A stretch of 64,000 nt of DNA from an uncultured Prevotellaceae bacterium (GTDB lineage Bacteria > Bacteroidota > Bacteroidia > Bacteroidales > Bacteroidaceae). A program made the translations under genes and the position numbers. Positions 55,216-63,938 of the stretch are shown here, piece after piece (the stretch's first letter is position 1; each line of letters starts with the position of its first letter). The stretch is from assembly GCA_900316475.1 (NCBI GenBank), contig ONDA01000006.1, positions 124,001 to 188,000 on the forward strand, written 5' to 3'. The notes under the pieces were generated by a model. It did no database searches. It was not told the DNA's origin and saw nothing but the letters and a program-made list of their open reading frames with translations.

Positions 55216-56160
55216 CTATTCCGTCTTAAACAAGTCCTTGATTCCGCCGATAGACCCCAGCAGGTTCGTAGCCTCGTAGGGCAGGTAGACCGTCTTGGTC
55301 TTGTCGCCCTCAGCCAGTTCCTGCATCATCTGGATATACTTCTGTGCCAGCAGGTAGTTGGCAGGATTGGTCGACTTACCCACCGCCTCGGTAATCAGTT
55401 CGATGGCCTTGGCCTCGGCCTCAGCCACGCGGATGCGGGCCTGGGCCTCACCTTCGGCCTGGAGGATAGCCTCCTGCTTGGCAGCCTCGGCCTTGTTGAC
55501 GATGGCCGTCTTCTCACCCTCAGAAGCCAGGATTTCGGCCGCCTTCTGACCTTCCGACGTCAGGATCTGTGCACGCTTGTTACGCTCGGCCTGCATCTGC
55601 TTCTCCATCGCCGTGAGGACGGAGTCGGGAGGCGTGATGTCCTGCAGTTCCACGCGGTTCACCTTGACGCCCCACTTGTCGGTGGCATCGTCGAGGACGG
55701 CGCTCAGTTTCTTGTTGATGGTGTCGCGCGAGGTCAGCGTCTCGTCGAGTTCCAGCTCACCGATGATGTTACGCAGTGTGGTCTGCGTCAGTTTCTCGAT
55801 GGCGTTGGGCAGGTTGTTGATTTCGTAGGTAGCCTTGAAGGGGTCAACAATCTGGAAGTAGAGCAGTGCGTTGATTTCCGTCTGCACGTTGTCCTTCGTG
55901 ATGACGTTCTGCTTCGGGAAGTCGTAGACCTGTTCACGCAGGTCGATGGTTGTAGAGTACTGGTAGCGGCCGTGGTTAAGGACGACAATCGACTTAGCGC
56001 GGTCGATGAAGGGGATAATCATGTTGATGCCCGGCTGGAGCGTGGCGTAGTAACGTCCCAGGCGCTCTACAATCTTGGTTTCAGACTGGGGGATGATGAC
56101 CAGTGCCATTTTGGCAAAGATTATCACACAGACGATGATGGCAATTAAGATGTAGCTCAT
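55216..56160 (-). CDS. SPFH/Band 7 membrane protein (paraslipin/QmcA-like)
   Basis: This 314-residue protein has one N-terminal transmembrane helix (SYILIAIIVCVIIFAKMALV), the Band 7 domain (about 20-190; IVERLGRYYATLQPGINMI) and a long Ala/Glu coiled coil (about 190-260) as in QmcA and stomatin-like proteins. Such proteins form large membrane cages or microdomains. The neighbouring nfeD partner, 22 bases upstream, is classic. The ATG at 56160 is chosen: the longer frame runs through nfeD. Confidence 0.94.
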   Translation of the reverse strand: MSYILIAIIVCVIIFAKMALVIIPQSETKIVERLGRYYATLQPGINMIIPFIDRAKSIVVLNHGRYQYSTTIDLREQVYDFPKQNVITKDNVQTEINALLYFQIVDPFKATYEINNLPNAIEKLTQTTLRNIIGELELDETLTSRDTINKKLSAVLDDATDKWGVKVNRVELQDITPPDSVLTAMEKQMQAERNKRAQILTSEGQKAAEILASEGEKTAIVNKAEAAKQEAILQAEGEAQARIRVAEAEAKAIELITEAVGKSTNPANYLLAQKYIQMMQELAEGDKTKTVYLPYEATNLLGSIGGIKDLFKTE

Positions 56161-56182
56161 AATCATTTCTTGTATTTGTTGT

Positions 56183-56641
56183 TTAGTTGATTGTTTCGAC
56201 AGTAATAATAGTGCTCGCGCGACCGACGACACGGACATGGGAGCCCATGCCGACGGGCTGGCCGTCGTGGCTGACAGCCTTCCAGACGTCGCCGTCAATC
56301 TGGACGCGGCCATAGCCGCCGGCCTCGATGGCCTCCACCACCCTGCCCTGCCTGCCCATCAGGGCGTCGGCGTTGCTCGCGCGGTTGGCGTCGTGCCGTT
56401 GAAGATAGCGCTTGGCAAACGGACGCACCCAGAAGAGACAGATGAGCGTGAAGACCGCGAACAGGGCCAACTGCCAGTAGACATTCAGCCCGACAGCCGC
56501 CGTCAAAGCAGCAAAGACGGCACCTATAGAAAAGCAGATGATGAAGAAGTCACCCGCCGTGAGTTCCAGGATGAGGCAGACGACGGCGATGACGGTCCAC
56601 ACCTGCCACATGTTCAATAATAAATACTCCATGATATTCAT
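56183..56641 (-). CDS. NfeD family membrane protein
   Basis: This 152-residue short-form NfeD has three to four transmembrane segments (about 12-85) and a C-terminal OB-fold (about 95-150; GRQGRVVEAIEAGGYGRVQI). It partners with SPFH proteins. It begins two bases after ettA. The start may be Met1 (56641) or Met4 (56632). Confidence 0.92.
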   Translation of the reverse strand: MNIMEYLLLNMWQVWTVIAVVCLILELTAGDFFIICFSIGAVFAALTAAVGLNVYWQLALFAVFTLICLFWVRPFAKRYLQRHDANRASNADALMGRQGRVVEAIEAGGYGRVQIDGDVWKAVSHDGQPVGMGSHVRVVGRASTIITVETIN

Positions 56642-56643
56642 GA

Positions 56644-58341
56644 CTAATCTTCCATCAATTTACGATATCTGGCACGCTTAGGTTCCTCAAGTCCCAGTCG
56701 CTGGGCCTTGTTGACCTCGTACTCTGAGAAGTTGCCCTCGAAGTAGAAGACGTTTCCTTCGCCCTCGAACGCCAGTATATGCGTACAGATACGGTCGAGG
56801 AACCAGCGGTCGTGGCTGATGACCACGGCACAGCCGGCAAAGGCCTCAAGGCCCTCCTCAAGCGCGCGTAACGTATTGACGTCGATGTCGTTAGTAGGCT
56901 CGTCTAAAAGTAATACATTACCCTCCTGCTTCAGGGCGATGGCCAGATGCAGACGGTTGCGCTCGCCACCGCTGAGCACGCCGCACTTCTTCTCCTGGTC
57001 GGCACCGCTGAAGTTGAATCTGCTAAGGTACGCACGTACATTGACATCCTTACCGCCCATGCGGATGGTCTCGTTGCCGCCGCTGACCACCTCGTAGACC
57101 GACTTTGCGGGGTCGATGTCCTTATGCTGCTGGTCGACGTACGACAGCTTCACCGTCTCGCCCACGCTGAACGTTCCGGCATCGGCCTGTTCCAGACCCA
57201 TGATGAGACGGAAGAGCGTCGTCTTGCCCGCACCGTTGGGGCCGATGACGCCGACGATGCCATTGGGTGGCAGCATGAAGTTCAGGTCGCTGAAGAGCAC
57301 CTTCTCGCCGAAAGCCTTGGCCACGTGCTCGGCCTCGATGACCTTGTTGCCCAGTCGCGGACCGTTGGGGATGAAGATTTCGAGTTTCTCCTCCTTCTGC
57401 TTCTGCTCCTCGTTGAGCATCATCTCGTAGGAGTTCAGACGGGCCTTACCCTTGGCGTGGCGGGCCTTCGGTGCCATACGCACCCACTCCAACTCGCGCT
57501 CCAGCGTCTTGCGGCGCTTCGAGGCCGTCTTCTCCTCCAAGGCCAGTCGCTGGCTCTTCTGCTCGAGCCAGCTGGAGTAGTTGCCCTTCCAGGGTATGCC
57601 CTCGCCGCGGTCGAGTTCTAGAATCCACTCGGCGACGTCGTCGAGGAAGTAGCGGTCGTGGGTGACGGCAATGACCGTGCCCTCATACTGCTGCAGATGC
57701 TGTTCCAGCCAGTCGATAGACTCTGCGTCGAGGTGGTTGGTAGGCTCGTCGAGAAGCAGGACGTCGGGTTTCTGAAGGAGCAGTCGGCAGAGGGCTACGC
57801 GGCGGCGCTCACCCCCCGAGAGGTTGGTGACGGGCCAGTCGCCCGGCGGACAGTGCAGGGCGTCCATAGCGCGCTCCAGCTTGGAGTCCATGTTCCAGGC
57901 GTCGGTAGCGTCGATGATGTCCTGCAACTCGGCCTGGCGTGCCATGAGTTTGTCCATCTTGTCGGCATCCTCATAATATTCGGGCAGGCCGAACTTCACG
58001 TTGATGTCGTCGTACTCCTTCAGGGCGTCGTAGACGTGATGCACGCCCTCCTGGACGTTCTCCTTCACGGTCTTCGTCTCGTCGAGGGGCGGGTCCTGCG
58101 GCAGGTAGCCCACGGTGTAGCCGGGGCTCCACACCACCTGCCCCTGGTACTGCTCATCCAGTCCGGCAATAATCTTCATGAGCGTAGACTTACCGGCACC
58201 GTTCAGACCGATGATGCCAATCTTCGCGCCGTAGAAGAAACTGAGGTAGATGTTCTTCAGTACCTGTTTCTGGTTCTGCTGAATGGTCTTGCTCACGCCG
58301 ACCATCGAGAATATCACTTTCTTGTCGTCAACTGTTGCCAT
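56644..58341 (-). CDS. ettA: Energy-dependent translational throttle protein EttA
   Basis: This 565-residue ABC-F protein closely fits EttA: first Walker A GLNGAGKST, signature NLSGGERRRVALC, LLDEPTNHLDAESIDWLE; second Walker A GPNGAGKTT, VLSGGERNRLHLA, LLDEPTNDIDVNTL. The EttA-type arm and linker (EWVRMAPKARHAKGKARL) are present. EttA gates the first elongation step according to ATP/ADP ratio. It starts nine bases after deoD. Confidence 0.95.
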   Translation of the reverse strand: MATVDDKKVIFSMVGVSKTIQQNQKQVLKNIYLSFFYGAKIGIIGLNGAGKSTLMKIIAGLDEQYQGQVVWSPGYTVGYLPQDPPLDETKTVKENVQEGVHHVYDALKEYDDINVKFGLPEYYEDADKMDKLMARQAELQDIIDATDAWNMDSKLERAMDALHCPPGDWPVTNLSGGERRRVALCRLLLQKPDVLLLDEPTNHLDAESIDWLEQHLQQYEGTVIAVTHDRYFLDDVAEWILELDRGEGIPWKGNYSSWLEQKSQRLALEEKTASKRRKTLERELEWVRMAPKARHAKGKARLNSYEMMLNEEQKQKEEKLEIFIPNGPRLGNKVIEAEHVAKAFGEKVLFSDLNFMLPPNGIVGVIGPNGAGKTTLFRLIMGLEQADAGTFSVGETVKLSYVDQQHKDIDPAKSVYEVVSGGNETIRMGGKDVNVRAYLSRFNFSGADQEKKCGVLSGGERNRLHLAIALKQEGNVLLLDEPTNDIDVNTLRALEEGLEAFAGCAVVISHDRWFLDRICTHILAFEGEGNVFYFEGNFSEYEVNKAQRLGLEEPKRARYRKLMED

Positions 58342-58350
58342 GGCAAGACT

Positions 58351-59058
58351 TTATATCAATGAGAAAGCAACGTCCATCATGTGTGTGAACGTCGTCTGAC
58401 GCTCCTCGGCAGTGGTCACCTCGCCGGTAATCAAGTGGTCGGAGATGGTGAGGATGACCAGCGCACGCTTGCCGGCACGGGCGGCGTTCATATAGAGAGC
58501 CGTGGCCTCCATCTCGATAGCCAGCACGCCCATCTTCATCCACTTGTCGTTATGCGGGAATTCAGAATAGAACGTGTCCGACGACAGCACGTTGCCCACC
58601 TTATAGTGATAGCCCAGCTTCTCGCAGGTGTCGGCAGCGCCGCGCAGCAGGCCGAAGTCGGCAATGGGCGAGAACGTGCCGGGCAGCTCATACTGCGCAC
58701 CGTAGTTGGAGTTGGTGCAGGCGCCCATGGCTATGCAGAGGTCGCCCACGTGCAGGTCGGTATTCAGCGAACCGGCGGACCCCACGCGGATGATGGTGTC
58801 GACGTCGTAGAAGTTGAACAGCTCGTAGGTATAGATACCGATAGAGGGTATGCCCATGCCGTGGCCCATCACGCTGACGGGCTTGCCCTTGTAGGTGCCC
58901 GTGAAGCCCAGCATACCGCGTACATTATTAAACTGGACGGGATTCTCGAGGAAGTTCTCGGCCATAAACTTAGCGCGCAGAGGGTCGCCTGCCATGATTA
59001 CCGTCTTGGCAATTTCGCCTTTCTTTGCCCCGATGTGGGGAGTGGGAGTGTGGTTCAT
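58351..59058 (-). CDS. deoD: Purine-nucleoside phosphorylase, DeoD type
   Basis: This 235-residue hexameric-type PNP cleaves purine nucleosides to base and (deoxy)ribose 1-phosphate. Motifs are [23 protein letters not shown] (the first 20 residues of the family signature region), [23 protein letters not shown] and [12 protein letters not shown], with the catalytic Asp in ILTISDHL. It is the first gene of a five-gene operon; TATCTTTG (59103-59096, minus) is its promoter. Confidence 0.96.
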   Translation of the reverse strand: MNHTPTPHIGAKKGEIAKTVIMAGDPLRAKFMAENFLENPVQFNNVRGMLGFTGTYKGKPVSVMGHGMGIPSIGIYTYELFNFYDVDTIIRVGSAGSLNTDLHVGDLCIAMGACTNSNYGAQYELPGTFSPIADFGLLRGAADTCEKLGYHYKVGNVLSSDTFYSEFPHNDKWMKMGVLAIEMEATALYMNAARAGKRALVILTISDHLITGEVTTAEERQTTFTHMMDVAFSLI

Positions 59059-59095
59059 AATTGTTGGTTTTTTAGTTGTTTAATACTTACGCTTG

Positions 59096-59125
59096 CAAAG
59101 ATAAGAATTTTTTTTCGTAACTTTG
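59096..59125. promoter_or_regulatory. Divergent promoters of deoD and the TrmH-type gene
   Basis: TATCTTTG (59103-59096, minus) and TAACTTTG (59118-59125, plus) are separated by 14 bases, back to back. Confidence 0.75.
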
Positions 59126-59158
59126 CCATCTGAATAAAGAAAAATACTTAAAAAAATT

Positions 59159-59968
59159 ATGAAAGCAGACATCATTGAGATTACATCGCTCGACCAGTCG
59201 GGGGTAAACGTCTTCAGCAGACTGACCGAGGCACAGCTGCGCAACCGCACCGAACCCAGCCAGGGCATCTTCATTGCCGAGAGTCCGAAGGTCATCAACG
59301 TGGCACTCGACCAGGGCTACGAGCCCACCGCCCTGCTCTGCGAGCGACGCCATATAGAGGGCGACGCCAAGACCATCATCGACCGCTGCGGAGCCATACC
59401 TGTCTATACCGGTACGCGCGGCGTGCTGGAACAACTCACGGGCTACACCCTGACGCGCGGCGTGCTCTGTGCCATGAGGCGCCCTGCCCCACCCGCTCTC
59501 GACGACGTTTGCCGTAAGGCACGGCGCGTGGTGGTCATCGACGGTGTGGTAGACACCACCAACATCGGCGCCATCTTCCGTTCGGCGGCCGCCTTGGGCA
59601 TCGATGCGGTGCTGCTGACGCGCAACTCCTGCGACCCGCTGAACCGCCGGGCCGTCCGTGTGTCGATGGGCAGCGTGTTCCTGGTGCCCTGGACGTGGAT
59701 TGACGACCCTGTGGACGACCTGACGCGGAGGGGATTCCTGACGGCGGCCATGGCGCTCACCGACGACTCCATAGCGCTGGACGACCCGCTGCTGAAACAG
59801 GCCGAGCGGCTGGCACTCATCATGGGCACCGAGGGCGACGGACTGCCCCACGCCACCATTATGAAAACAAACTACGTGGTGCGAATACCGATGTCGCACC
59901 ACGTAGATTCACTGAACGTCGCGGCAGCTGCCGCCGTTGCTTTCTGGGAACTGAGGGTTAGAGGTTGA
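59159..59968 (+). CDS. TrmH/SpoU family RNA 2'-O-methyltransferase
   Basis: This 269-residue SPOUT enzyme has an N-terminal substrate-binding part (GIFIAESPKVI) and the three knot motifs: VVVIDGVVDTTNIGAIFRSA, ALIMGTEGDGLP and VRIPMSHHVDSLNVAAAAAV. The Asn/Arg of motif 1 and Ser/Asn of motif 3 are intact. It modifies tRNA or rRNA; the site cannot be told. Its 3' end overlaps the phosphoglucomutase gene by 11 bases. Confidence 0.94.
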   Translation: MKADIIEITSLDQSGVNVFSRLTEAQLRNRTEPSQGIFIAESPKVINVALDQGYEPTALLCERRHIEGDAKTIIDRCGAIPVYTGTRGVLEQLTGYTLTRGVLCAMRRPAPPALDDVCRKARRVVVIDGVVDTTNIGAIFRSAAALGIDAVLLTRNSCDPLNRRAVRVSMGSVFLVPWTWIDDPVDDLTRRGFLTAAMALTDDSIALDDPLLKQAERLALIMGTEGDGLPHATIMKTNYVVRIPMSHHVDSLNVAAAAAVAFWELRVRG

Positions 59969-61703
59969 GGTCTTTCTTCAGTGCCTCAATCTTCTCCTCG
60001 GCCTTCTTCGAGCAGCGCTCGTAGTCGGCAGCGTCGGCGAAGCTGGGGTCTTTCACCTCGGTGTAGAACTTAATCTTCGGCTCGGTGCCCGACGGACGCA
60101 CACTCACCTTCGTGCCGTCCTCGCAGAACCACTGCAGCACGTTCGACGTGTCGGGCATGTCAATCTTCTCGACGCTGCCGTCGGCCTTCTTGGCCTCCAG
60201 GGTCTTGTAGTCCTTCCACAGGCAAATCTTCGAACCGCCAAGCTCCTTCGGCGGGTTCTCGCGGAAGTTGGTCATCATCTGCTTAATCTCGTCCTGACCC
60301 GTCTTACCCGGACGCACCACGTTGATGGTGACCTCCTTCGAGAAGCCGTACTCCTTGTAGATGTTCATCAGCAGGTCGTAGAGCGTCATGCCGTTGTCGC
60401 GTGCCCAGGCGGCAATCTCGCAGATGAGGCAGATGCTGGCGGGGGAGTCCTTGTCGCGCACCTTGTCGAAGGGCAGGAAGCCGAACGACTCCTCGCCGCC
60501 GCCGATAAACTTCTTCTTGCCCTCGTTGACGCGTATCTCGTTGGCAATCCACTTGAAGCCGGTGTAGCAGTCCTTGTACTCCACGCCGTTCTTCTTGGCA
60601 ATCTCGGCAATGACCTCTGTGGTAACGATGGTCTTCACCAGGAACTCGTTGCCCTTGAGCTGGCCGAGCTTCTTCTTGTTGGCAATGATATACCACGAGA
60701 ACATCATGCAGGTCTGGTTGCCGTTGAGTATCTCCCACTCACCCTTGGGGTTGCGGCAGACGATGGCCAGACGGTCGGCATCGGGGTCGGAGGCTATCAC
60801 CAGGTCGGCATTCAGGCGCGTACCTAACTTCATGCCTAAGGTCATGGCCTCGGCGTTCTCGGGGTTGGGGCTGACGACGGTGGGGAAGTTGCCGTCGATG
60901 ACCATCTGCTCGGGCACCACATGGATGTTCTGGAAGCCCCATGAGCGCAGGGCCATCGGGACGATGACGCGGCCAGTGCCGTGCATCGGGCTGTAGACGA
61001 TGTTCAGGTCCTTCTGGCGCAGGATGACGTCCTGGTCGACCATAGCTTCCTTCACGGCCTGGATGTAGTCCCAGTCCATCTCGCCACCGATGGGGATGAT
61101 GAGCTCCTTGTTGCCATCGAACTTCACGTCCTCAATCTTCACCTTGTTCACCTCGTCGATGATGCCCTTGTCGTGGGGAGCCAGCACCTGGGCGCCGTCG
61201 TCCCAGTAGGCCTTGTAGCCGTTATACTCGCGGGGGTTGTGCGAGGCCGTCACGTTGACGCCGGCCTGACAGCCCAGCTGACGGATGGCGAAAGAGATTT
61301 CGGGCGTGGGGCGCAGGCTCTCGAACAGGTACACCTTGATGCCGTTGGCCGAGAAGATGTCGGCAACGGTCTCGGCGAACATGCGGCCGTTGTTGCGGCA
61401 GTCGTGACCCACCACCACGGCCGGCTGTATGCCGGGGAATGCCTTGTTGATGTAGTTGGCAAAGCCCTGCGTGGCCATACCCACGATGTACTTGTTCATG
61501 CGGTTGGTGCCGGCACCCATGATACCGCGCAGACCGCCCGTACCGAACTCCAGGTTCTGATAGAAAGCGTCGATTAAGGCCGTCTTGTCATCGTTGTCAA
61601 GCATAGCCTGTACTTCCTTACGTGTCTCCTCGTCAAAGGCAGGAGAGAGCCACTCTTTTGCTATTGCCTCGCACTGGGCAATCAGCTGTGCGTTATTCTC
61701 CAT
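59958..61703 (-). CDS. Phosphoglucomutase/phosphomannomutase (alpha-D-phosphohexomutase)
   Basis: This 581-residue enzyme has the phosphoserine loop TASHNPREYNGYK (about residue 150), the metal-binding DPDADRLAI, the sugar-binding GGEESFGF and the phosphate-binding RPSGTEPKIKFY. The layout fits the long PGM clade of Firmicutes and Bacteroidetes that interconverts glucose 1- and 6-phosphate. TAACTTTG (61761-61754, minus) is the promoter. Confidence 0.96.
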   Translation of the reverse strand: MENNAQLIAQCEAIAKEWLSPAFDEETRKEVQAMLDNDDKTALIDAFYQNLEFGTGGLRGIMGAGTNRMNKYIVGMATQGFANYINKAFPGIQPAVVVGHDCRNNGRMFAETVADIFSANGIKVYLFESLRPTPEISFAIRQLGCQAGVNVTASHNPREYNGYKAYWDDGAQVLAPHDKGIIDEVNKVKIEDVKFDGNKELIIPIGGEMDWDYIQAVKEAMVDQDVILRQKDLNIVYSPMHGTGRVIVPMALRSWGFQNIHVVPEQMVIDGNFPTVVSPNPENAEAMTLGMKLGTRLNADLVIASDPDADRLAIVCRNPKGEWEILNGNQTCMMFSWYIIANKKKLGQLKGNEFLVKTIVTTEVIAEIAKKNGVEYKDCYTGFKWIANEIRVNEGKKKFIGGGEESFGFLPFDKVRDKDSPASICLICEIAAWARDNGMTLYDLLMNIYKEYGFSKEVTINVVRPGKTGQDEIKQMMTNFRENPPKELGGSKICLWKDYKTLEAKKADGSVEKIDMPDTSNVLQWFCEDGTKVSVRPSGTEPKIKFYTEVKDPSFADAADYERCSKKAEEKIEALKKDLNL

Positions 61704-61825
61704 AAGCTGTGTTTTAGTTTTGTTTTAGATTTGCAAAATTCGTATATTGTCTACAAAGTTAAGCAATAATCGCGGAAGATTACACGTTCGGCCTCCTTTT
61801 TTTTGTTTTTTTAGCAATCAAGGGA

Positions 61826-61860
61826 AAGAAAAAAGGAGTTCTTTGCGTAAAGAACTCCTT
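61826..61860 (-). terminator. Rho-independent terminator after the HU-type gene
   Basis: On the minus strand AAGGAGTTCTTT and AAAGAACTCCTT form a perfect 12-bp stem with loop ACGC, followed by TTTTCTTT. It starts ten bases after the stop. Confidence 0.92.
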
Positions 61861-61869
61861 CCACTTCGC

Positions 61870-62427
61870 TTAAGGCTCGTCGTCGGGATCGGGGTCTGGC
61901 TCAGGGTCGGCCTCGGCCTGGCTGATGGCGTAGGTCGACAGCGGCGTGCGCACCTGGTAGGTGTAATCCTTGCCGTCCACCGTCTTGTGCTTCGCCTCAA
62001 TGAGGTCGTGCATCTCGAAGACGCACTTCTTCATCAGCTCGCGCGACGTGAGCTTCTCACCCTTAGCGTTCTCAGGACGGAAGCGCATGTGGACGCCGAC
62101 GATGTGCTCCTGCGGCGAATACGCCTCCACGGTGGTGGTGCCGGCCAGCTTGTTCTCAATCGTCGGGTAGAACGTACCCAGACCGTCCAGCTTCACCGGC
62201 TGTCCTTGGGTCATCATCTCGGTCATGCACTCCACCAGCTGCTGCAGCACCAGTACTACCATCGAGTAGTCGGCCAGCTTGCCGTGCGATGTCATGTGAC
62301 GGGCGAAACCCTTCAGCGACAGCGGTTCCTTACTCTCGGCCTCGCCGAAATACTGTCCGTACGACTTCGACGTGGTCAACGTGTTCTTCCTCAGGTTCAC
62401 GAGGAAACTAATTTCATTTCTTGCCAT
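61870..62427 (-). CDS. HU-HIG type DNA-binding protein with acidic tail
   Basis: This 185-residue protein has an HU/IHF-like domain (about 1-120; VLQQLVECMTEMMTQGQPV and LDGLGTFYP replace the usual HU beta arm) and a C-terminal extension ending in an acidic Asp/Pro tail (EADPEPDPDPDDEP). The HU-HIG family is common in Bacteroidetes near DUF3987 genes and mobile islands. The ATG at 62427 is chosen; the promoter at 62551-62520 gives a leader of about 85 bases. Confidence 0.88.
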   Translation of the reverse strand: MARNEISFLVNLRKNTLTTSKSYGQYFGEAESKEPLSLKGFARHMTSHGKLADYSMVVLVLQQLVECMTEMMTQGQPVKLDGLGTFYPTIENKLAGTTTVEAYSPQEHIVGVHMRFRPENAKGEKLTSRELMKKCVFEMHDLIEAKHKTVDGKDYTYQVRTPLSTYAISQAEADPEPDPDPDDEP

Positions 62428-62519
62428 TTTGTTGATGTTTTTCGTGGTATTAGAAACTCGTTGCGACGAACTGTATCGGGTCGCCGCCTCCCGCCTTTTT
62501 AAGAGCTCTTTTCTGCCTA

Positions 62520-62551
62520 CAAAGTTACAAAAAATCTGCGAGACTACCAAA
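62520..62551 (-). promoter_or_regulatory. Promoter of the HU-type gene
   Basis: The minus strand has TTTG (62551-62548), exactly 20 bases and TAACTTTG (62527-62520): a full-consensus Bacteroidetes promoter. Confidence 0.88.
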
Positions 62552-62570
62552 TATTTTGAAAGAAATTTTC

Positions 62571-62606
62571 AAAAAAAACACACAAAGAGCAGCGCGCCCT
62601 TTGTGT
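62571..62606 (-). terminator. Rho-independent terminator after the DUF3987 gene
   Basis: On the minus strand ACACAAAG and CTTTGTGT pair around an 11-base GC-rich loop and are followed by GTTTTTTTT. Confidence 0.8.
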
Positions 62607-62621
62607 AGTTTACTTAAGCTT

Positions 62622-63938
62622 TCATGCAAGGTTGCAAGGTTGCAAGGTTTGCGTCTTCGTCCAGTTGTTCTTGTCGGCCTTCTCAATCCACCCTTCCGCT
62701 TTCCAGCGGCTTAGTATTGAGTAAAGTGTACCGTCGGCACATTCGTTACCCTTCAAGCGGCGCAGGTCATCGATACTGAAGGGCGACGGCAACTGTTGAA
62801 GGACGTTCTGGTTGACAGTGGCTGTCGGCATCCGGTCTCTAACCCTTTCGTTCTGCAGCTTCAGTAGCGGACCGAACAGGCGGCATTGGTTCTGTAGCGT
62901 GTACTCCGCCATTGTCAGTGCAAACTCTATGCAAGCGTTCGACTCCTTACCGACCAACAGCATGAAGATAACCCCACAGCGAAAGCCGATGACGGCAGCT
63001 CGGCGACGGTAGATGTCCTTGATGGTGTCGAGCATCTGGGCAGCCTCCAGACGCTTCTGCTCCTGCCATTCGTCGATGGCCTTGCTCAGGCGCGGTGTTG
63101 TCTTGAAGCCCTTGGCCTCGCGCAGTTTTCTGATGCCCTCCTGGATGGCATTCATGTCGGCCTCGGTTATTTTCTTGAACTTGGGCATCTTGCGGAACGA
63201 GTTGTCGGGCATCTCGGCAATCATCGTTCTTGATGAGAGTCCGTTCGAGGCATTCTCGTTGCCATACATCTTGAGGAACGAGCACGCCTGTCCGCAGATG
63301 GTCCACGAATAGAAAGCCTTGACATTGCCCGACTGCGAGTTCAGCGACATATAGTCCTGACCGAAGTTTGAGCCGTCCCAGGCCTTTCGGTAAACGTCGT
63401 ACTTAGCCGACCACGAGCCGGCGCCGTTGGTCTTCAGCAGTGTGTCGGCCTCGGACTCAATGCTGTAGAGGCAGTGTCCACGGGCGTTGATCTGGCGCTG
63501 CAGCAGCTTGGCTACTGAGATGGTGATGGGTACGACGCGCACACAGCCGTCGGGTGCCTGCTGGCCGCGCTCGTTAGCCTTGCGGGTGCGGTTCTGCTTG
63601 GCGACCTCTTCCTCCTGTGCCCTGACCACCTCGTCCTCCTGGCGCAGCGGTGCTATCCACTGTTCCACGACGTCCTCCACCACGCTCTTGTTGTCGCTCT
63701 GCTCGCCCTTGATAAAGGCAAAGAGGCCCATGTGGTGTGTCTTGCCGTTACAGTACTCGTAGGTCACCTGGTCGGCCAAGGTGGCCAGTGCAGGCATCAG
63801 TCCCATCAGGATGGGCATGTGGAAGTCCTCGGGATAGGGTTTCAACGTAGCCTTCAACGCTGGGGGCAGCTGGCGAAAGTTTACTACTGGCATTGTCTCG
63901 TTGGCCTTTGCGGCCGTTGTTGGATTTTGTTTTCTCAT
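62622..63938 (-). CDS. DUF3987 family protein (primase/helicase-like island gene)
   Basis: This 438-residue protein matches DUF3987 proteins found next to VirE/primase-type genes in Bacteroidetes islands. The expected P-loop region reads KGEQSDNKSVV, with Asn where Walker A has Gly, so ATP binding may be weak. The C-terminus looks like a winged helix (LKGNECADGTLYSILSRWKA, then GWIEKADKN). Its last codons are three copies of ACCTTGCA. I chose the ATG at 63938 (MRKQNPTT); a frame opening at 63992 is weaker. An in-frame stop at 63979-63977 on the same strand may end another gene outside the window. Confidence 0.82.
   Translation of the reverse strand: MRKQNPTTAAKANETMPVVNFRQLPPALKATLKPYPEDFHMPILMGLMPALATLADQVTYEYCNGKTHHMGLFAFIKGEQSDNKSVVEDVVEQWIAPLRQEDEVVRAQEEEVAKQNRTRKANERGQQAPDGCVRVVPITISVAKLLQRQINARGHCLYSIESEADTLLKTNGAGSWSAKYDVYRKAWDGSNFGQDYMSLNSQSGNVKAFYSWTICGQACSFLKMYGNENASNGLSSRTMIAEMPDNSFRKMPKFKKITEADMNAIQEGIRKLREAKGFKTTPRLSKAIDEWQEQKRLEAAQMLDTIKDIYRRRAAVIGFRCGVIFMLLVGKESNACIEFALTMAEYTLQNQCRLFGPLLKLQNERVRDRMPTATVNQNVLQQLPSPFSIDDLRRLKGNECADGTLYSILSRWKAEGWIEKADKNNWTKTQTLQPCNLA
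62623..62650 (-). repeat. GCAAGGTT tandem repeat at the 3' end of the DUF3987 gene
   Basis: The plus strand reads GCAAGGTT repeated three times over the last codons (LQPCNLA). Similar short TTGCA-type repeats make up the palindrome at 14078-14240. Confidence 0.8.
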
